This document shows positions 11,390-24,100 of a stretch of DNA of 64,000 bases, piece by piece. The notes beneath the pieces are model-generated. The model made no database searches. It was not told the DNA's origin and saw nothing but the letters and a program-made list of their open reading frames with translations. Where the stretch lies: contig NC_092671.1 of assembly GCF_964355755.1 (NCBI RefSeq), positions 5,901,001-5,965,000 of the forward strand. The letters are read 5' to 3'. The position numbers and the translations under genes were made by a program. This DNA is from Antedon mediterranea. Lineage: Eukaryota; Echinodermata; Crinoidea; Comatulida; Antedonidae. Numbering within the stretch: position 1 is the first letter of the stretch; every line of letters starts with the position of its first letter.

Positions 11390-12308
11390 TCAATATCTTA
11401 ATAACTAAAATTGGAATAAAAATATTAAACAACATGCCTACAGACATGAAAACTATTGTTAAATCTACATAAAATGAATACAAACTCAGAATAGGTCTCT
11501 GGGTATATTCCATGTAAATTTTTTTAATTGATGTTAAAATGTTTGAGAAAATAATGAACAAAAATTAATGGATTATTTTTTATCAATAAAAAGTCTTTGC
11601 AAGTTAACAAACCTAATATATTCATCATCATTAGCATACTTTTCAATTCACAGCATCTGATTGGATAATAACCATGATATATACACAAATATTAACTGGG
11701 GGTTTAAAATACAGCCCATCTTGGGACATATCCCATATAGTATATACTCTAGATCGTGGGTTAATTTGAACCAGTCACCCTCACCCCAGTCAATATTTGT
11801 TTAACATGCGCTGTCCATCGCCCAACACCACCCCCATTATAAGCCTACACGAAACAGCCACATGGTTAACTATAATTAATTATACTTTCCTAATTAAAAA
11901 TTACACATTATGTAATTTAGATGTACTGTATATAATATTATACAACACTATAAAATAGCCTTTTGCTGATTATAGTCTATGTGTGGCATCTACAGAAACC
12001 GTATTCTGGCTTACATATAAATTTGTCAATATTAGGTAAAATTATTTTAGCATAACCAAAGATAATATAAACACAATATAGTGTAGCCTCCTGGCAGGGA
12101 AAGAGGAAGACTACACTTGTATACCGTAAAAAGCCCATGGGCTTCTTTTTGAGGTTGGCTTCAGTGAGATTCTTTTCTAGGTTTGACGGTATCAAGTAGC
12201 AGCCGCATTCAAATACATTTATTGGTGAAAGGATTCATTGTATTCATAGGAGTATGAATTATTACATTATCTTTGGTATAACTTGTCACCAATAACAATA
12301 TAGCTTGC
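11390..12308. other. Region downstream of SHFL, nothing clear
   Basis: AT-rich sequence with no convincing exon. Minus-strand poly(A) signals for SHFL would be expected here or within the adjacent MITE; an AATAAA on the minus strand lies near 12218-12223. Confidence 0.4.
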
Positions 12309-12471
12309 AGCTCTGTCTACACTATCAAACTAGTTTGACAAAAAAGTGTGATGTGCCCAACTATGGTAATGATATGCCTATATATAGTAGTGATATGACA
12401 TCATCATATCCATATATGGGCACATCACATTTTTTTGTCACATGAAGTTTGATATTGTAGACAAGGCTTTA
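12309..12471. mobile_element. MITE family A abutting the SHFL stop codon
   Basis: It runs from agctctgtctacactatc to gatattgtagacaaggc-ttta. The right terminal bases, read on the minus strand, give the TAA that ends the SHFL reading frame, so the MITE border is part of the coding end. Confidence 0.85.
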
Positions 12472-15465
12472 GTCTATTGGCTGATAATATTCTGACACGG
12501 TTTGCTGTGTCAAGAATGTCGAGCATGTAGAACCGGTGCTTACATGCGGTACACTTGGAATCTGAACATTATTAGGATTGACAAAAACCGGGCATGGAAA
12601 TATCTGACCGTGGTTGCACGCTTCACATGAATGACCATGTCGGGTACGACGCTGACCTTCTCTGAACGGACCAATTTCTGACGGATACGCCTAAGAGAAA
12701 TAGAAATGTCGGTGCATAACTTTTGTGATCTTCTGGTATATGCTGATCAATATTAATAAGTACCATGTGAATTTATACAGGAATTATAACTAAATAAAAT
12801 AGTAAATTGTTGTGGAGCTGTAGCTTGGTGTTTAACGTGCTTGCCTTCCAATCCCTAGGTCCAGGGTTCAATCCTTACTTAGTGACAGGATTGTAAGTTG
12901 CAACTCTTTTAACTCCACTCCCTAAGCCTCATATGAGACTTGGTACTGTATATAAGCATGATAAATTATGAAATAGTTTTCCATCCTGCGTACGACAAAA
13001 ACAAATCAAAATATAGGTGTAAAATGTATAAATTGGTTTCCAAAAACTGCATTACCAGCAATGCTTACCATTTGACCGCATTGACTGCATCTAGCGCCAA
13101 CATTGTGTCTAGCCTTCCCAGTAAAGACATTGCCACATACACACCGGTATGTCCCGGTACCATATTCATTTTCACGTGGCAGTGCTTCATATCTAACTTG
13201 ACATTTATGGCATCTGTCAATCAACATATTCATAAACAGACACAAAATTAGAATATTAATAATAATAAATTTTTAAACTTGATTACTGAGGTAATGCCAG
13301 AGATTTGTTCAAGTATCAGATGACAATAAATGTTCATCTAGTTTGTAATCTATGAATATAGAAGTTTTTTTTTTAACTGTCATCAAGAAGGTATTTACCA
13401 TCTAATTTCGTATTTTACCATTGATTTGATAAAAATGAAATGTATATATTCATTACCAATGAGGCACTCAATCTATATCCTACCTTGAAACTGTTTTATG
13501 TGAAGGTACCCATCGCCACCACACCTCTTTACATGGGCCGCAAGTAAACTGGCGTCGGCACTCTAGTGTCTTGTTGTGACGTTTAAGATTTTCCATGGTC
13601 AAAGCTTGTATGCCTTCAGGGAGGTCTCTTTTTTTTTGCAAGCCATCCTGATATAATAAACGATTTGGATTAGTGAATAATTTAAATTTTCAAATGTATT
13701 CTGTCTCTTTTTATCTGGAGTTGTTATTGTTATTTTGTCGCTGGTAAATATGTAGAATAATGTTCAGATATGAATAATTCAATATTATACTAATTAAAAT
13801 TCATTGAAAAATATGCAATAATTACCCTTCTCAGACGCCTTTGAATCAAAGCAATGCCTTTCTCAATAAGAGTAAGTGGACCATACACAGAAAAACGAAG
13901 CGTACCATTACGCTCAATGCTAAATTCTATATTTAAATCATTTCCAATATTTTCTTTAATAGCCCTGCAGATTGTGTGAATCTACAAAAAAAATTATGAT
14001 TTTAATAACTTGTTATCCAACCTACACCCATTTGTGGCATACTTCATAAACTGGCTCTTTGAATTATGTCGGCATTAACCTGGTGGATAACAAATCTGAA
14101 AAGGACTACCAGTATACGTCTTTTAAAATGTTTGCTGTTAACACAATATATTTTTTTATGCATAGAGTTTATCACTCCCAGCAGACTATACCTTGTGGTG
14201 TTCAATTAAATGACATTTTGCTGCATGTAGTAATGAATAGTGTGTGCATACATCTTTACATTTTTAGAAATTCATTTTTTAAATATTTATTTACCTGGCC
14301 TCTTTTTTTTTCTTGGCTCAGTTCTGAATATTTAAAATCTTCATTGCTTATATAAAAGGTCTGAAAAAATAGAACAATGTAAACAGGTTTTTTCAATTTT
14401 GTATTGAAGATGAGCATAGGTAGCTTACTCTGCATTACATAATAGGGGCCTAGATTCTAGTATAGAGTCGCCTTTGCCTTTGTTGGCCGCCTACAGAGAG
14501 GGGTCCTACTAAACACCACTCGCAACCACGTCCTACCACTCGCTACAACGCGCAACCGAAATTCATATTAATTAAAGTACATTTGGCTTATTTATTGTCT
14601 TATTATTAATAAAAACCTATTTTTATACACAAAATGGTGCTTTTATACACAAAACACCTTGTTAAACCGTCGTACTACTATATAAATCTATAGAAACTGC
14701 GTCGTTGTACTTGAATTGTTGAATGCGTCAACAATGGGACTATTGCGTGTCAACTATAGAATAGACCAATGTAAATATTTTGAATGAATGTTATTGATAT
14801 TTTTTCTTTGCAGATTATACTACCGTATTTTAATAATAATATATAATTTAATCTATTCAGATTCGAGAGAAAAAAAATCCTTGTATTTTTGTTCTGTCAG
14901 TAACTGTATTACATCTAAAGAAATAAAATAATGGTTAAATGACATATAAACGTTTAATGAAAAACATTAGAATAATTAATGGCTGGCACTTGACACAAGC
15001 CTTCTATATTCCGAGTTGTTATTTCTTGCGTGAGTACTGTGTACACATGTCATCGAGATATTAAGCCTAAGGCTATTACGTCACTGACACATCATCGTGT
15101 CGTGGACGATGTTGACGCGTTGAATGACGATTGTTTTTCCGTCGTTTTTTGACTAATTTGACGTTTATGTGTAAAAAAAATAAGGTTTTTATTGATAATA
15201 AGACAATAAATAAGCCAAATGTACTTTAATTAATATGAATTTGGGTTGCGAGTGGTTGCGCGTTGTAGCGAGTGGTAGGATGTGGTTGCGAGTGGTGTTT
15301 AGTAGGAGAGGGAGAGTGGGTTTCATAATGTCAGTGGTGTCAGTAAGCCTAGCTAGGCTAGGCCTAGGCCTAACTAACTAATCTAGGCCTAGGTAATATT
15401 AGAATATGCTAGACAGTTGTAGTAGTTGATCTGAGAGAGATTAAACAAACCTTATTTCCCGCCAT
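12469..15465 (-). CDS. SHFL: Shiftless (SHFL/C19orf66) homologue, zinc-ribbon antiviral frameshift inhibitor
   Basis: Six exons on the minus strand: 15465-15451, 14360-14295, 13981-13826, 13647-13484, 13213-13069, 12690-12469; 255 residues. Frame is kept across all junctions, and the start MAGNK sits just before a donor. The middle of the protein matches human SHFL closely (known sequence of the family): QFTCGPCKEVWWRWVP, then SRCHKCQVRYEALP, then CSQCG, HGHSCEAC, and near the end VSTGSTCSTFL. These form the paired-Cys zinc ribbons. The second half of one ribbon reads C-V-C where human has C-P-K-C, one residue shorter. The acidic tail of human SHFL is absent and the stop lies in a MITE. Human SHFL is interferon-induced, cytoplasmic, binds RNA and ribosomes and blocks programmed -1 frameshifting; the same role here is inferred. 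Confidence 0.88.
12812..12976 (+). mobile_element. tRNA-derived SINE (family S1)
   Basis: It begins gtggagctgtagcttggtg and continues with gggttcaatcc (B-box-like) and ctccactccctaagcctc. It lies in the last SHFL intron, opposite to the gene. Confidence 0.72.
14504..15307. mobile_element. Non-autonomous DNA transposon with about 140-bp inverted repeats
   Basis: The left end (TCCTACTAAACACCACTCGC and following, through the segment near 14630 with attaataaaaacct) is repeated inverted at 15180-15307 (ending gagtggtgtttagtagga). Arms contain short subrepeats of the type ccactcgcaacc. No transposase frame is present. Flanks are purine-rich, so a target duplication cannot be defined. It fills most of the first intron of SHFL. 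Confidence 0.85.
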
Positions 15466-15540
15466 GAGATTTTTTTTAGTTTTTGAGTGAAAAAATACTG
15501 TAATCTTTATGTGAAAATAATCGAGGCTAGCCTAGGCCTA
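15343..15540. repeat. AGGCCTA-type island around SHFL exon 1
   Basis: Repeated gctaggcctaggcctaac motifs are at 15343-15395, with a further gcctaggccta near 15530. The SHFL initiator exon (15451-15465) lies between them. Confidence 0.75.
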
Positions 15541-16512
15541 CCGGAAGCTTCTCAAAAATGCAAGTGAAATGAAGAAAACTACCAAAACAAACCATGCAAT
15601 AATGATGAGGGCGCTACAAACCAAAACAAGAACTGGTTTTTAATGATTTAAATGTCTATTATAGCCAAATTCAGTACTGTATAGTATGGTTATTTTGTTG
15701 CAATCTAATAAAGGTTCTATTTATGATTTTGGATACAATATATAGTTTGTGACAATACGTTTTGAATATTTATTTAAGGACAGCATTCAAATTAAATTAC
15801 TTTAAACATTTCTTTTTATTTCATTTTTTTACAAAAAATATTTAACTACAAAGATTTGCAAAACAAGTTATGGTTATCAATTAATTACAATTAAAGTAGT
15901 TAATTAAACCTTCTTAACAAATAGGCTTTCAAAAGCATTTATTTAAATTGGAAGAGATATATCTTGGTGAGATTATTCCTAAAGCAACCTTTTAAATTTG
16001 GAAGAGATATATCTTGGTAAGGTAGTATTCCTGTAATACCGCCTTGTCATGGAAGCTGCTGTGTCCAAACACAGACAATTGTCTGGTCATAATAATCTAC
16101 AACATTTAAAACACTCAATTCCATGCTGTAATAATTGACATTAAAAACATCTTTGATTCAATTCAATCATTAAGAAAATTATTGATGACAACATTTAAAT
16201 ACATTTTGGTTTAAATCGGCAGAACAATTTGAAAATGTGATAAAGTTATTAATCAGATTCTTTGGATAGGAGGATAAGCTGTTGGTTTTATCATGTGGTA
16301 ATATTCTATCACTGTCTTATTACCATACGGATGACATACGCCATAAAACACTATAGGATCAGAGTCAAAAGTTCCAAAATGTATACAGTATAACATATAA
16401 AATAAAAGTAAATGTACAACAATATTTAATTACATGAATAACTTTAGCTACCTTTTATAGCATTGATATTATTAGTACCAGATAAACTATTAAAAGTAAA
16501 AAAAAATGTTTG
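15541..16512. other. Region between SHFL 5' end and C7orf57 3' end
   Basis: It holds the SHFL upstream region and the probable 3' UTR of C7orf57. A segment ttggaagagatatatcttgg occurs twice (about 15949 and 16000), and several minus-strand AATAAA motifs are present. No other gene was seen. Confidence 0.5.
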
Positions 16513-19500
16513 CTAAATGTGAACCGCAGCAAGTTGTCTGCTATACGAGTCATCAGTGTTTTGCCAATGACTATCAACTTTGGCTCCGACCTTTGTAAAC
16601 CTATTCAATTTAAAAAGTTCTTTTTCATCGTTGCTATCTCTTCTTTTCCTTGCTTCTGACGCCTTTGTGTGTCTTATTTTTGGAGCAGAATGCGACGTTG
16701 TCTTTTGGTTTTGTTGGTCTTTGCAAATTATTTCTCTGTATTCCGTTGTGATCTTATTTTTATTCTGTGAAGAGTCTTTGTTTTTTTGTTGTTCTTGCAT
16801 TCTTTGTTGATGCAGTGCTTCTTCCTGTCGCTGTTTCAACCACTCGTCTTGGTAACTCATACTCATAAGTTTTGAGAAGGTAACATTTTGTTCCTTTGGT
16901 GGGCTCGACCTGATAACAAAGTAACAACAAAGTAAGTCTAAAGCCTCACTAATCTTATGGTTATATTATTAAAAACATTGTTAGTACTAAAACTAATACT
17001 TAAGACAGACATTGGTCATTCATTGTTAGTACATCGGTCTATTTCTCTAGTACTTCCATATTAAAACCACAAACTAAGACAATTGTTAAATTAAAAAATG
17101 TTATTATGCACCATGATTTTTTTCTGAATTTTTCGTTAGAGAAAATGGGTGAGCTTTAGGTTTCAATTCATTTCCTTAATAATCATGCTAACATTAATGC
17201 TAACTGCTGTAGAAACATTGGTGGATTTAAGGGCAATGACATTTATTTTAAGGCCAAATTTATATTTGTTATTATTTAAAAAGTATCCAGCAATTTAGTA
17301 ACCTAATATATAGTTAGTCAAACAACATACCCAGTTTTGTTTTTGTCGTTCTTTCTCTGCCCCTTTTCTGTTGGTCTCACAAATCCAGCATGTTTATCCT
17401 TACGAACTTTAAACACAACACCCTTTTTGTACTGCCTATCAACTTCGGGCAACTTAATCGTTTTATCTGTTACGGTATTTCCATCTCGTTGGAAAGCAGA
17501 TAAATTGTCGTTCAATGAGTATGGAGGTCTTTTAGGCTTCTGTGAATATTCTGGTTGCTCATGTGTTTTAAATTCTTTATAAACCATGTAGTCAGGAAGA
17601 TATGATTGATGAGGCCTACGGAGAAAGAAAATATTAAATATTATATAACACCTAAATAAATTCCTGTCATTTGATTGGACGATTGTGGGTCACATGGCGT
17701 GCAATAGTACGCACTATTCAACGATCGTTAAATAGTACTTTTTGAAACATTTTTGTGTACGAAAAAAAAAACGTCTCGCGGATGAAAAAAAATCTAGTAC
17801 ACAAATTATCCTATGATATGGCTATGTACTGTGAAATACAACAGCGCCACCTGTCGTCTGGTCTCAGTTTCATTTGTAAACACCACCGCGAGATATGCAA
17901 CAGCAGCAGATATTTGTGTACGATTTGGACATTATGTACTAATTTCATTCAAAAAGGCATTTAAATTAGCTTTAGATCGTTTTTAGGATTTTGATTAATT
18001 AATGGGGACATCCCTACAAGACGTGGAATTGTTGGAAAAACCATAATTAGCTTAGATAAGTTCCAATTGTCTGTCGAAGTTTTGCCTTTCAGCCAACCTA
18101 GTACTAGGCTACTAGGTCTAGCCTTAGGCCATGCTAGTATTAGGCTAGGCCTAGCCTAGCTAGGCGTTTTAGCCTTGCTAGGCCTAGGATTGTTTGGTCG
18201 TTTGTTGACATAATTAACACAAAAGTAGGTGTGTTTACGAAATCCATATAAATATAACATTTAATATAACATTATTAAAAACCAAATGTTACTGTTTTTA
18301 ATCAATGTGTGTGAATGAAACGTAGTAAGCTTTGGCTAGGGCTACCTTTTATTTGATTCAAATAACTAGAATTTATTTAGATGTTATATAAAACAAATAA
18401 TGAATGTTTTGTATTCGTGTAATGGTACAAATAATGGCACTTGGTGAATGATGAAAGGTTATATCAACTCGGCTTTGCCTCGTTGATATAACCTTTCATC
18501 ATTCACCTCGTGCCATTATTTGTACCATTACACTCATAAACATTCATTATTTGTATAACATTCTTGGAAATTGAACATTACTAAGAAAGAACATGAGTTA
18601 GTATTTTTTCTTGCCAAGAGTAATTCAGGGATTGAACTCACTACGTACCACAAGCAGCAGTGAATACTACAGTAAAACAGTGTCATTGTTCAAAAAAGAA
18701 CTTGTTTCTGACTGGAAATAAAAAGAGTTTGTGGTCTCAAAGGTATCTTAATTTACATTTTATTGTTTAAAGTGTGATAACTTTAATTTAACTGGGATAC
18801 ATACTATGGAGTAATAATATTACATTAGATAATAATAATTACCCTAAATCTTCAGCACCATCATATTCAACATAATCAAACCACTCGCACCGGGGATATG
18901 CTTTGGCTTCTGAGTTAGGTACTTTGTTTTCTCTATGGCGGAGTAAATCTGATAATGAAATAAAATTGTTCATTAAGTCTTAATAATGTGGTCATTTAGT
19001 CATAGTATCTTTATTTGTCCATTAAAACTGAAAATAACAGAAATTTGCTTTGAAAAACTGGCATATCATCATATAAAAATATAAATAAAACAGTAAAAAT
19101 ACACAGAAAATTGCACAACACAACACTCTATTATGAAACTGCCTGGACTATGTTCCCTTGAAGCCAGAAGAGATAACCTGATGATGAACCGCGGCCGCAA
19201 TTTGCCCCCTTGTGTAAAAATAATCTTTGGAAACGCTCTACCATCCCTAACATTATTGATAGAATAAATGAAGGTTCTAAAACTGAAACTTTCTAGATTA
19301 CAACAACATTAATAATGAACGAATTAATGAATACCTTGGTTTATGACTGAATATGTGTCTTTTGGCATTTTAACGACTTTTATAACTATTTTTAATGATC
19401 TGATTTACTGTGTACTTTTATATATTATATTGTTGTTAGATTCTTTTTAATTTTTACTTTGTTTGTTGTTTGCAGAATTTTTCAGCCGTTGGTTTGTGTT

Positions 19501-20244
19501 TGTACTATTTATGTGTTTTTATGAATAAATACCTACAAATATAGGCCCTATATATAATTATATTTCACAATAATTATTTATTATCTATTTAGTTAAAATA
19601 TTACTGAAAGAAAACAACAATTTTTGGTGTGTTGGATATTTTTATTTTTTTCTGTTTACCTTTTCTTCCTCCCATTTTTGCCAGCCTAATATATTTTGTG
19701 TCTGTTTCTTTAATCCATCCCACTTTTGCCCCGGTCTCATCATCAATATCTTGTGCCAAGCTGCTTAACCCAGGTATTTGCGAGACTGCAGGGTAGTCGA
19801 CGGGCTCAGAATTTCTTCTGTCTGGTGCATGATAAAACCAGTCTAAATATGTTTTAAAAGATTACAAAAATAAGAAAAACATATACATAACTATAGCCTA
19901 CACTAGCTAGCTAGACTAGCTCTACTATTAATAGGGCCTATGCCTATTGTATTGGCTAGGCCTAACCCTTGCCTAGCCTATTTTTTTTAGTAGCTGGCCT
20001 CCTATCACTAGGCCTAGATACTAGGCTAGTAGTAGGCCTAGCTACTACTACCTAGGGCCTAGGCCTAGTAGTAGTAGTAGGCCTAGCTAGCCTAATCTAA
20101 ATAAATAGTATAGACTGTATTAATTGCTAGTTATAACTAGGTAGGCCTAGAAGATAGGCCTAACCTATTAAGTATTATTATAGTTTAGATTAGCATTTAT
20201 AAAAATGATTTATGTTTACCTTGAGTTCCTCCTCCAGCTGACAT
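16513..20244 (-). CDS. C7orf57: C7orf57 homologue, uncharacterised conserved protein
   Basis: Five exons on the minus strand: 20244-20220, 19842-19660, 18948-18843, 17615-17331, 16909-16513; 331 residues (human about 295), with frame kept at every junction. The start MSAGGGTQ precedes a GTAAAC donor. Matches to the human protein (family recall) are spread through its length: DWFYHAP, SQIPGLSSL, WIKETDTKYIRLAK, then PDYMVYKEF, then FSKLMSMSYQDEWLKQ. The N-terminal part is the best conserved. The C-terminus is hydrophilic, rich in Gln, Lys and Ser, possibly disordered. I know no established biochemical function and assign none. It is divergently arranged with MCRS1. Confidence 0.87.
18095..18190. 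repeat. AGGCCTA-type island
   Basis: Clustered ctaggcctagcctagctagg-like motifs in an intron of C7orf57. Confidence 0.7.
18383..18559. repeat. Long near-perfect hairpin (foldback element)
   Basis: Two arms of about 80 nt face each other around a short centre (cggctttgcctcg). Each arm carries the same blocks: acaaataatgaatgtt, gtgtaatggtacaaataatg and gtgaatgatgaaaggttat. It lies in the C7orf57 intron 17616-18842. Transcribed, it would form a long double-stranded stem. It is most likely a foldback MITE. Confidence 0.88.
19895..20165. repeat. AGGCCTA-type island in first intron of C7orf57
   Basis: Dense repeats of taggcctag, ctagtagtaggcctagc and similar, within 350 bp of the C7orf57 start codon. 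Confidence 0.8.
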
Positions 20245-20491
20245 ATTTAAGTATTTTATTTAGCTCTTTCTTTGAACATGCAACAAATAAAACTGAGTTC
20301 AAAAGTCTGTGTGTGACATGACATGTGTATTTATTATGATTATCAATCGTCATAACAACCAACCACGCCACCACCAATCGACTATATGGCCGGGGGTGGC
20401 GCTGTTATTGTTACGCCCTCTCTCGGTCAGTGACAACAACAAAAAAACTCGAGCGTGTTTTTTGCGCACTTCGTTTTTCGTAATATTTGAG
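20245..20491. promoter_or_regulatory. Probable bidirectional promoter of C7orf57 and MCRS1, with MCRS1 5' noncoding exon
   Basis: The C7orf57 start codon is at 20244 on the minus strand. A good donor, TTTGAG|GTAGGT, at 20491/20492 on the plus strand could end a noncoding MCRS1 first exon that splices to the acceptor ending at 21123. No TATA box is obvious. Transcription starts are not visible from sequence. Confidence 0.45.
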
Positions 20492-20604
20492 GTAGGTAAT
20501 ATAGTATTTAAGTACCTTTAATTATAATATAAATGGTAATTATGATTACTGTACTAATCTAGGTTATTATTAAAACTAGCACTACCATCCTGACTAATAA
20601 ATAT

Positions 20605-20830
20605 GGTCCTACTAGGCCTAGCTAGGCTTAGCCTAGTTAGGCTAGAGAGAGGCCTAGTAGTAGTAGGCCTAGGCCTAGGCCTAAATTAATAACTAGGCTA
20701 GGCCTAGCTATCCTAGGCCTGACTAGACTACCACTCACTAGACTGCAGCTCTAGACTTAGAGTCAAGCTGCTTAGCTAGGCCCGTCTCCTTTTAGGCCTA
20801 GGCTAGAAGTAAGCCTAAGTAGAGTTTTCA
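20605..20830. repeat. AGGCCTA-type island upstream of MCRS1 coding start
   Basis: Dense motifs such as gtaggcctaggcctaggcct between the candidate noncoding exon and the first coding exon of MCRS1. Confidence 0.8.
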
Positions 20831-21134
20831 ATTCATATGCAGCGTTGTGTTAGACTAGTTAGTAGTAGTAGTATAGTAGGCCTCTAAAGTCTAAGAAGGT
20901 TGGTACCGTACCAGGGTCAGGCGTTTCGACCCATTCCATTATTATTTTGATTTGGGAGGTCGGTTTTGCAATAGTGACGCACATTTGATTCAATAATGTT
21001 TGGGTAAATTCTTTTTTAATTAATTATACTCCAGGAGTTCACACTTCTAAGTTTGCCTAATAGTACTACTAGATTGAGCACTACAGTTGATGCAGCCAAA
21101 ATCCTTTCTTTTTATATCTATAGTCTGCACCAGT

Positions 21135-24100
21135 ATGTTATCCATTAGCGATACTAAGGTGCCAGATAGTGATAATAGTGCAGTACAGCAAGATCAAGCC
21201 AAAAAAGAACCAAAAACAGAAATTGAAGTACCACCACCGTCAGCAACTAATAAATCTGAACCAATCAAACCTAACCAAGAATCAACAGCCCCAGCATCTA
21301 GTAAGAATGATTACAGTTTGTCGCATGAAATAGAATAAAACATAAATTATTATATTATAAATATTACTTCTTTAAGGCATGATTGTTATCTGAAACTCTA
21401 TTGTTTTATATTATAGTATCATCACCAGTAATAGCATCTCCAAGAGTTATAACTACTGCGACACCATCGCCAGCCTCGTCAACCGCCAGTATATTCAACA
21501 GTCCAAAGAATTTTCCAGTTTCAGCCTCCTCGCTGCTCACACCTCCCAATACAGTTGACCCTTTACAGGTAAAGCGAAGAAGCTCATCTAGGCCAATCAA
21601 ACGAAAGAAGTTTGATGATGAGCTTGTGGAAAGTAGCTTAGTGAAGAGTACAAAAGCAAAGTTACCAACATTACAACAGCCTGAGGTAGTGCCTAGTAGT
21701 AGTAGTACCACCACAGAACCTGCTCCAGTCGAAAAAAAGAAGGTAGCTTGTTTATTATTTCTTACAATACCGCAAAAGATTGACTTAGTAGTCAAATAGT
21801 TCATTGAAATCTTTGGTTTTTTTATTTACATTTCTATTCTTTGCTGTTTCAGATTTCGAGAGCAACCACTGTAAAAAGAACAAAGAAACCCAAGGCAGTG
21901 ATACCAACGTTGAAGGATGTTGGTCGCTGGAAACCTCAAGATGATCTAGCCTTGATAACAGGGGTTCAGCAGGTATTTTATAAAAGATAATGTACATAAA
22001 ATAATATTATTTACTTTACTCAACAATATTTCAGATGTATATATTTGTACTTTAAATGAATTAATTATTTTACAGACAAATGATCTGAAAGCAGTGTATA
22101 CAGGTGTCAAATTCTCCTGTCATTTTACACCAAAAGAAGTTGAAGAAAGATGGTATGCCTTGTTATATGATCCTGCCGTATCTAAGTATGTTTATCACCT
22201 CATTTTTTCTTAAACACTCGTTTGGTTATTATTTTATATTGATTATGCATAGGCCTTCTTCTAAAATTATTATTATTTATTACCTAATTGAATACAACAT
22301 TCTTGCCAAAGGCTAGGCCACAGAATTCAACATGCTTCCAATCCCAACCTCCTACTCATTAAGCCTCAAATGAGACTTTGTTTTTAGGCACAATACAATG
22401 TATTAAGTGAGTGAGTGAGTTACTTTCTGTTGAATGTGTATGAAATAATATTATTTAAAAAACAGAGTATGGATGACTTCAAAATATAGTTAATCCAAAG
22501 ATTAATTGCAAACATTGTGATTTTTTATTATATATTATTATATTATTTTACATTTAAATGTATTTGTTGATAATTTCTTCAGAGTTGCACAACAAGCAAT
22601 GGCCGCCTTGCATCCAGATATAAAAGTTGCTGTTCTGAGTAAAGCACTCTACAGTGTTGCGGAGGAGAAGCTTCTTGGAACCATTACATCTGTAAGTTTC
22701 TGAGTTTTCAACATCCATAATTGTCATCTACTATTACATTCATTTTGTTTCCTTCATTCTCCCTTCATTTCTGCAATAATCAAATAGAGAACTTTCAATT
22801 TGCTTTGACCTACATATTGATGATGTATAGATTGGTCTACATACAAACATCAATGAAGGAATACTTTTGAAGTTGATTAACTTTTTTTAGCAAATTCTTT
22901 AGTAGGAGTATCGATTATGGTCTGTGAGTATTTCCGGTACGTAGCCGAGATCGCGTTGAACAAAAGAGTACAACATCTCTCTGAACTCTGAAGATTAGGC
23001 AAAGTATTGCCAGAAGTAGACATAAACCGACAAATGAAGAAGTCAAATACACTTCTGGTTTCAAATAGTACAGATTGTTTGTAATGTATTTTAGAACACC
23101 ACCTGTAATTGACGTAAACTATTATTTCCATCGCTAACTTATGTTGAGGTGATGAGCCTGTATTTTTTACTTTACTATACTTTTTATTGGCGCATGATTA
23201 ATTAACTTGACCTAACTTGTTTCTAGGTAATCGGTCATCACAAATTGAAATCTCACTATTGACACATGTTTGTACACGGTATATTTCACTGTCTTATTTT
23301 TAGATGAGCCAGCCTACAGTTGATATATTCCAGAACTTATTGAATGATAATCCAACTGTATTCCATCCAACAAGAACAGCTAAAATACTTCAAACTCATT
23401 GGCTACTGATGAAACAATATCACCTTCTTCCTGACCAATCAGGTACTGGCATAGATATTTTTTTCTTTTACTTTATTATTTTATTAAAAATTATATAATA
23501 AAGTAAATCAAAGATGCTGTTTATTAAAAATTAGTTGTTTCCATTAAGACTGGAATAATCTATTAACAACTATTGAATAATTCATTAATTTTAATATTGT
23601 ATATGTATTATAATAGATTAATCTAAATTAAAAACTATTGAATAATTCATTAATTTTAATATTGTATATGTATTATAATAGGGCGATGAATGTACTACCT
23701 CCAAATTAACTCTATTGTTAATTTATGCAAATAGGTAACTCTGGCACCTTGAAATATTTGGTGACACCCTATTTTATTTATTTCTATGTATTTTTTTTCA
23801 GTTCAACCAATGCCTAAAGGAGACCATGTCTTAAATTTCTCTGATGCTGAGGATATGCTGACGGATGCAAATTTAAAGTAAATATGATACATTTTTTTAT
23901 ATACACTCTGTTAATTGTACTAAAATGTCCCAGTTTGCAAAGAAATTGTGCCCAAAGGCTTTGTATTGGTGTTCCTGTTCCTGTGTCTCCTATCCAGTTG
24001 ATCAGGAAATCATTTTTTTTTATTTCATCTTTCATCCATTATTTATTTATTTTTTTTAAACCATATTTAATGAGGGTGATCCATCCAGCTATTGCTGATC

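Noticed and set aside
16580-16810. Plus-strand open frame opposite C7orf57 exon 5
   Set aside because: It is a shadow of a well-supported coding exon on the minus strand.
17755-17964. 69-codon open frame and a weak CTCF-like match (caggtggcgc on the minus strand)
   Set aside because: The frame is intronic without family features; the flanking half of the CTCF motif does not fit.
21406-21804. 132-codon minus-strand open frame
   Set aside because: It is antisense to MCRS1 exon 2, whose product is clearly recognisable.
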